Shown here piece after piece: positions 60,348-64,000 of a stretch of 64,000 nucleotides of DNA. This DNA comes from Sipunculus nudus (lineage: Eukaryota; Annelida; Sipuncula; Golfingiida; Sipunculidae). Numbering within the stretch: the first letter of the stretch is position 1; each line of letters starts with the position of its first letter. The notes beneath the pieces were generated by a model that made no database searches, was not told the DNA's origin, and saw only the letters and a program-made list of their open reading frames with translations. The translations under genes were made by a program, and so were the position numbers. The DNA lies in contig CM049313.1 in assembly GCA_026874595.1 (NCBI GenBank), positions 52,377,659-52,441,658 of the forward strand. The letters run 5' to 3'.

Positions 60348-63048
60348 GGCAGCATCGATCACAAGGTACTACAAAGTATGATTCTGGTCATAACCTTAAG
60401 CTAAAAATAAACGTGTATTGCCGGCGAGGTAGGTCACAAAGTCAATTATTATTCCTTTAAGTGGGCACATGAAAAATGTTTTTTTTAACAGGACCAGTAA
60501 CTTGATTTATATCGAGATGTGCAATATCAGTAGAATCAAAGATGGACCTTTGAGGATGTCTACTGAAAGTGCGGTCTTCAAAAGCGACTTTCACAGGCGC
60601 CGCTGTACAGACATGGGTTTCATTAAAGGACGCTTCTTACTTAAAGAGGCATCAAGCGTAAATGAGAGCGGCATGTATTTTCAAAATGGAGACAAATGAG
60701 GGCGGAAAAGTCTGAGGGGAAGATGTAAGAAATAACCGGTGGTTCATAGGTAATGTGTGGAAAATTGAGGTTTAAAACACAGTTTCTGTATGACATGCGT
60801 GTGATATTTTGTACTGGGGCTATTAGAAAATAGGAATATTCTGAAGAATACATTAGCTAATAGAATCTTTCGTCCTGATCCTTGAGATATGTTATTATGA
60901 CGCAGCAGGCCAAGTATTTTCTAGGAGTTTTAACACCCAGCGGCACGTGACCCTGTTCATTTATGATTCCCTTAAAGAATATATCAATTTTCTCTGATGA
61001 ACAAAATCATTAAAAAGAAACCTAATTAGAACGTGGACTGTACATATATCCGAAAAAAATAAAACTGGGACAAAGAATTATACAAATTCCGTATTGCAAT
61101 AAATTACGATATATAATGGCGTATTGTGATAGGTATTGCAATGTTGCAATTGTATTCAATTTATAGGAAACAAGTGTGTGCTTCTGTATTATAAATACAT
61201 AAGTATATTAATATTAATCATATTATTATTATTATAAAAAAATTCCTTATCATGTTAAATATAATAACACAATAAAAGTGTATGCAGATCGGTTTATTTT
61301 GAACACGAAATCGGCAATAATTCTTTCTGATGTACTTAGTAAAGTACTTACTTTTTCTTTGCCGTACTCAAAGAAACATTTAAAATCAAAAGTTTAGGGA
61401 ATTCTTGAGATGGTTAAACATAGAAAGGGGTATATTGTGTGCATAATCGCAGCCGTATGCCAAATGGCAAGGCTCCTGTTCTTAAACAATAATACTGTTA
61501 ACTTAAAACTTGATCTACCTGCAGATATCAAAAGCTGTGTGAAGAAAATATTAATGAATGATTAATTATTCTGACTTTGTTTGTCGTATGAAGATATTTA
61601 TCTCATCACAAAAAGTCTTCCAGCATACATGCAAATTTCCTTGGACGGACCTTTGAGCCCTGGCATATAAGGCCTACTAGAACGTTTCATACTAAACGTC
61701 TACAGACACTTTTACTTTAAGCCTGTAAATAAAACCAACCCATTTAGATGTCTATATTTAAAACAGAAATATTCAGAAAAATCAGTTTCAGGCAAGTCTA
61801 AATAGTATAAAAAATATCGGTGTTTGAAAGCTGTATCGCGATACACAATATGTAAATCGCCGTATCATGATGTATCGATAATGTCGCGCAGCCCTATTCA
61901 TTTATATTCTCACTGCGGCGTCATACATTTTGGTCGGTGGGTCATCGCTCGGTATTCACTGATGAAACACAATTCACCAGGATGCATGAGGAATAAAACC
62001 TGAACTTCCGCTTGAGGCACTTCAATGTCCGGACACGGACAGTTTGACATGTTCCATCTCACATACCCACGAATATATTTCCGGACATCCCAGAAAGAAG
62101 TTTCCTGCAAGAGAGATATGCAATTCCATTAACTGAATATTTTGACTCATCATATTCCATGCATGGCATATGTACATCATATCATGATACACATCCTCTT
62201 TGACTGAAAGAACAAATTGTAACTTCAATGAAGCCTTGGTAGTTTACAGGTAAACATCTTGAATGAAAGTGTTGGGCGGAATCCGTGAGAGCTCGAAATA
62301 CAAAATGGCTTCCATCGACCATTTTGAAATTAAATTTTCCGGTGGTTTGGCCTGTAATAGTGTTCAGTACATTTAAAGTTGGCGGTCTACTTGGGTTGTA
62401 TGCTTAAAATGTTTCAATTAATACATTTGACATCAAATATGACTCCCTCGACCCAAGAAACCCATAAATCCATTAACTGAAGAGTATTGCAGGCAAAACC
62501 ATTGAAACGTTTATTCTAAAAATCTGGGAGAACGGTCATCTTGGAATTCGGGCTCTACCTGGTTTCATCCTCAGTTTAACGAGGGACATTTGCGAAATTT
62601 TTCCATAGAAGACAAATCCATTGAGAAACCAAGTTCCTCTACGGTCACGGAATGCATCAAGATGATTCATCTATACAGCACAACAGAACAAAGTCAGGGT
62701 GTTCAGATATTAGCCTGAAGTACAGGCAATACTTGTTTGATATAGGATAATCCCAAGGGGGGACTGTAAACAGAGCAAATGGAATTTAATTCCACGTTTA
62801 ACTCGTGTTCTGTGACACAATAGCAGCATACTGATGATACACCCAATCTGGCTGAGTTAGTTTCAAACATATAAAAATCTAATGGAGCAATCTTGGCTGG
62901 GTATGCGCTGCATTTAGATTAACATGTTACCTTTGTTTTTTTTAATGTTTCCATAGGAACAGGGTGATAGAATTACAAGCAAACTTACCGAATGACTTTT
63001 TGTGAGATACCACTTCTTATGCTCATTTTAATATCATCCTGTGTCTAG
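60348..63048. other. Intergenic DNA
   Basis: Short frames (60469-60699 +, 61910-62228 -) lack recognisable domains. Nothing else is supported. Confidence 0.4.
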
Positions 63049-63744
63049 TACGCTCCCGAGGCAGCGGAAATCTTGCGCTTCTAAACAAGCAACTGATTTT
63101 CACGCTGCCAGCTGTGACCGTTTATGATATATTTAGACACCAGATGGCGGTTCGTTGTCCACTGAAATAAACGTGCGTATGATGTGACAAGCAGCCAATC
63201 AGATGCCAATAAACAAACACTCGACAGGCATCCTGGCTCCGCCCATTGCTGCGCTTCAAGCGTCGCTTGACGATTTTCCGGTCGAATTTAAATTGCTCCC
63301 TCTGCATTCTCGCATCATCGACTATGACATTATGACATTATGACTGTGTTAGCGTAGCCATGTATCTGTTGTCTGCAGAACTGAAACCAGCCAGCGAGGT
63401 GCACGCAGCCTTTGTTGTTACGTTTCGTTTGAATTACAGCTCACCGGCCAAGCATCCTATGCGCCCAAGGCCCTAAGCAAACCACGTCAGGGGCAATTCT
63501 CTCTGAGCCTGTGGCCTGTTCAGACGGTTACGCTGGGGGATGAGCTGTCACTCAAAAAGAAATGAATATGATTGGCTCCGTGTATTCCTCGCTTGGCTTT
63601 GTCTTCCAGCACAAGGTCTCATATGATTGGACAAAAATACAGTGCTCCCCTCTGGTGTTGCAATTCAGGATACGAGGTCATAACAAACAGCGCCTTACGA
63701 TATAGGTAGTAGCCCTATAGGTAAAGCGCTGTGTAAAGAGCGTA
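63049..63744 (-). mobile_element. Tiny TIR transposon G, copy 4, split by a ~600-bp insertion
   Basis: The left part 63049-63094 (TACGCTCCCGAGGCAGCGG to CTTCTAAACAAGCAACT) and right part 63694-63744 (CTTACGATATAGGTAG to GAGCGTA) form one copy of the family. The last six bases of the outer 9-mers agree (TGTGTCTAG at 63040-63048, GAAGTCTAG at 63745-63753), an eroded 9-bp duplication. Confidence 0.6.
63095..63693. mobile_element. Candidate element inserted in copy 4; promoter-like content
   Basis: The insertion ends share an inverted CGCTG-N7-TGACC pattern (63103-63119 against GGTCA-N7-CAGCG at 63676-63692). The interior is GC-richer than the surroundings and has three CCAAT boxes (63195-63199 on +; ATTGG at 63571 and 63626). 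No open frame is recognised. It may be a MITE or, alternatively, unrelated host DNA. Confidence 0.35.
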
Positions 63745-64000
63745 GAAGTCTAGTGATATCTGCCTTTATTTCTGCTTCCTCAAGTTTATCTTGAGCATAA
63801 ATCACTGCTGACTGGTTACCTGTCAAACATGTTTCCCTTAATTCATAAGATCACAGATAAATGTTAAATTCGTCTATTGGTAAACTGATTTGTTGAATAT
63901 CATTGATTAAAATATAGAACATGGTGTGGAACGAACGGGAATTTTAGAATATGCTGTTGTGGGAGGCGAAATGGCGGCAGGGGGCATAGCTGTGTTTCAT
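63745..64000. other. Unassigned end of window
   Basis: No feature visible. Confidence 0.5.

Noticed and set aside
1-64000. Functional tRNA, rRNA or snRNA genes
   Set aside because: Scanned by eye for A/B boxes, 5S and U6 landmarks; only degenerate SINE-like pieces were seen.

Overview
The window is AT-rich eukaryotic (metazoan) DNA with low gene density and very high repeat density. Long (TA)n tracts, cut-and-paste transposon remnants with target-site duplications, tandem-core repeats resembling the bivalve 'pearl'/Helentron type, spliced transposon genes and a rhodopsin-type GPCR all point to an invertebrate, most plausibly a mollusc or another lophotrochozoan. The species cannot be named from sequence alone.

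Only one intact protein-coding gene is convincing: a class A GPCR of 356 codons at 36376-37446 (+), contained in one exon behind a likely splice acceptor and followed by a poly(A) signal. The rest is mobile-element or intergenic DNA. The largest element is a 5.36-kb PIF/Harbinger transposon (27600-32959). It has about 45-bp terminal inverted repeats, a TAA target duplication, a broken DDE transposase gene on + and a broken multi-exon MADF/Myb-SANT partner gene on -. Motif-dense subterminal arrays lie inside each end. It sits inside an older tiny transposon (27524-32986) that carries its own 9-bp target duplication. Other copies of that tiny family (9539-9624, 42178-42258, 63049-63744) show the uninterrupted site.

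Layout: 0-8.8 kb holds a Tigger-type end, a dispersed ~0.5-kb repeat and an inverted pair of tandem arrays. 9.5-12.3 kb holds the tiny TIR element and a tandem-core Helentron/pearl-like element. 12.4-21.4 kb is mostly intergenic, with an AT foldback and the second copy of the dispersed repeat. 21.4-22.5 kb is a tandem array in which most units carry an AGGTCAnnnTGACCT-type palindrome. 23.3-23.5 kb is a Tigger-type MITE. 24.3-24.8 kb looks like a small minus-strand transcription unit with a textbook heat-shock promoter. 27.5-33 kb is the nested Harbinger, 36.3-37.7 kb the GPCR, and 38.0-39.2 kb a Tigger/pogo element retaining only a broken transposase start. 42-50 kb holds microsatellites, MITE and SINE-like pieces and a second minus-strand TATA promoter-like region. 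50-56.2 kb holds two more members of the palindrome-bearing family, one with a recent 638-bp higher-order duplication. 59.2-60.35 kb is a recent 0.57-kb tandem duplication. The window ends in a GC-richer, CCAAT-containing stretch.

No pathway or operon exists here. The functional relationships visible are within transposons (transposase plus MADF partner plus subterminal sites) and possible regulatory cargo carried by repeats (nuclear-receptor-type palindromes, heat-shock elements). All family assignments come from reading motifs by eye; no database search was run.
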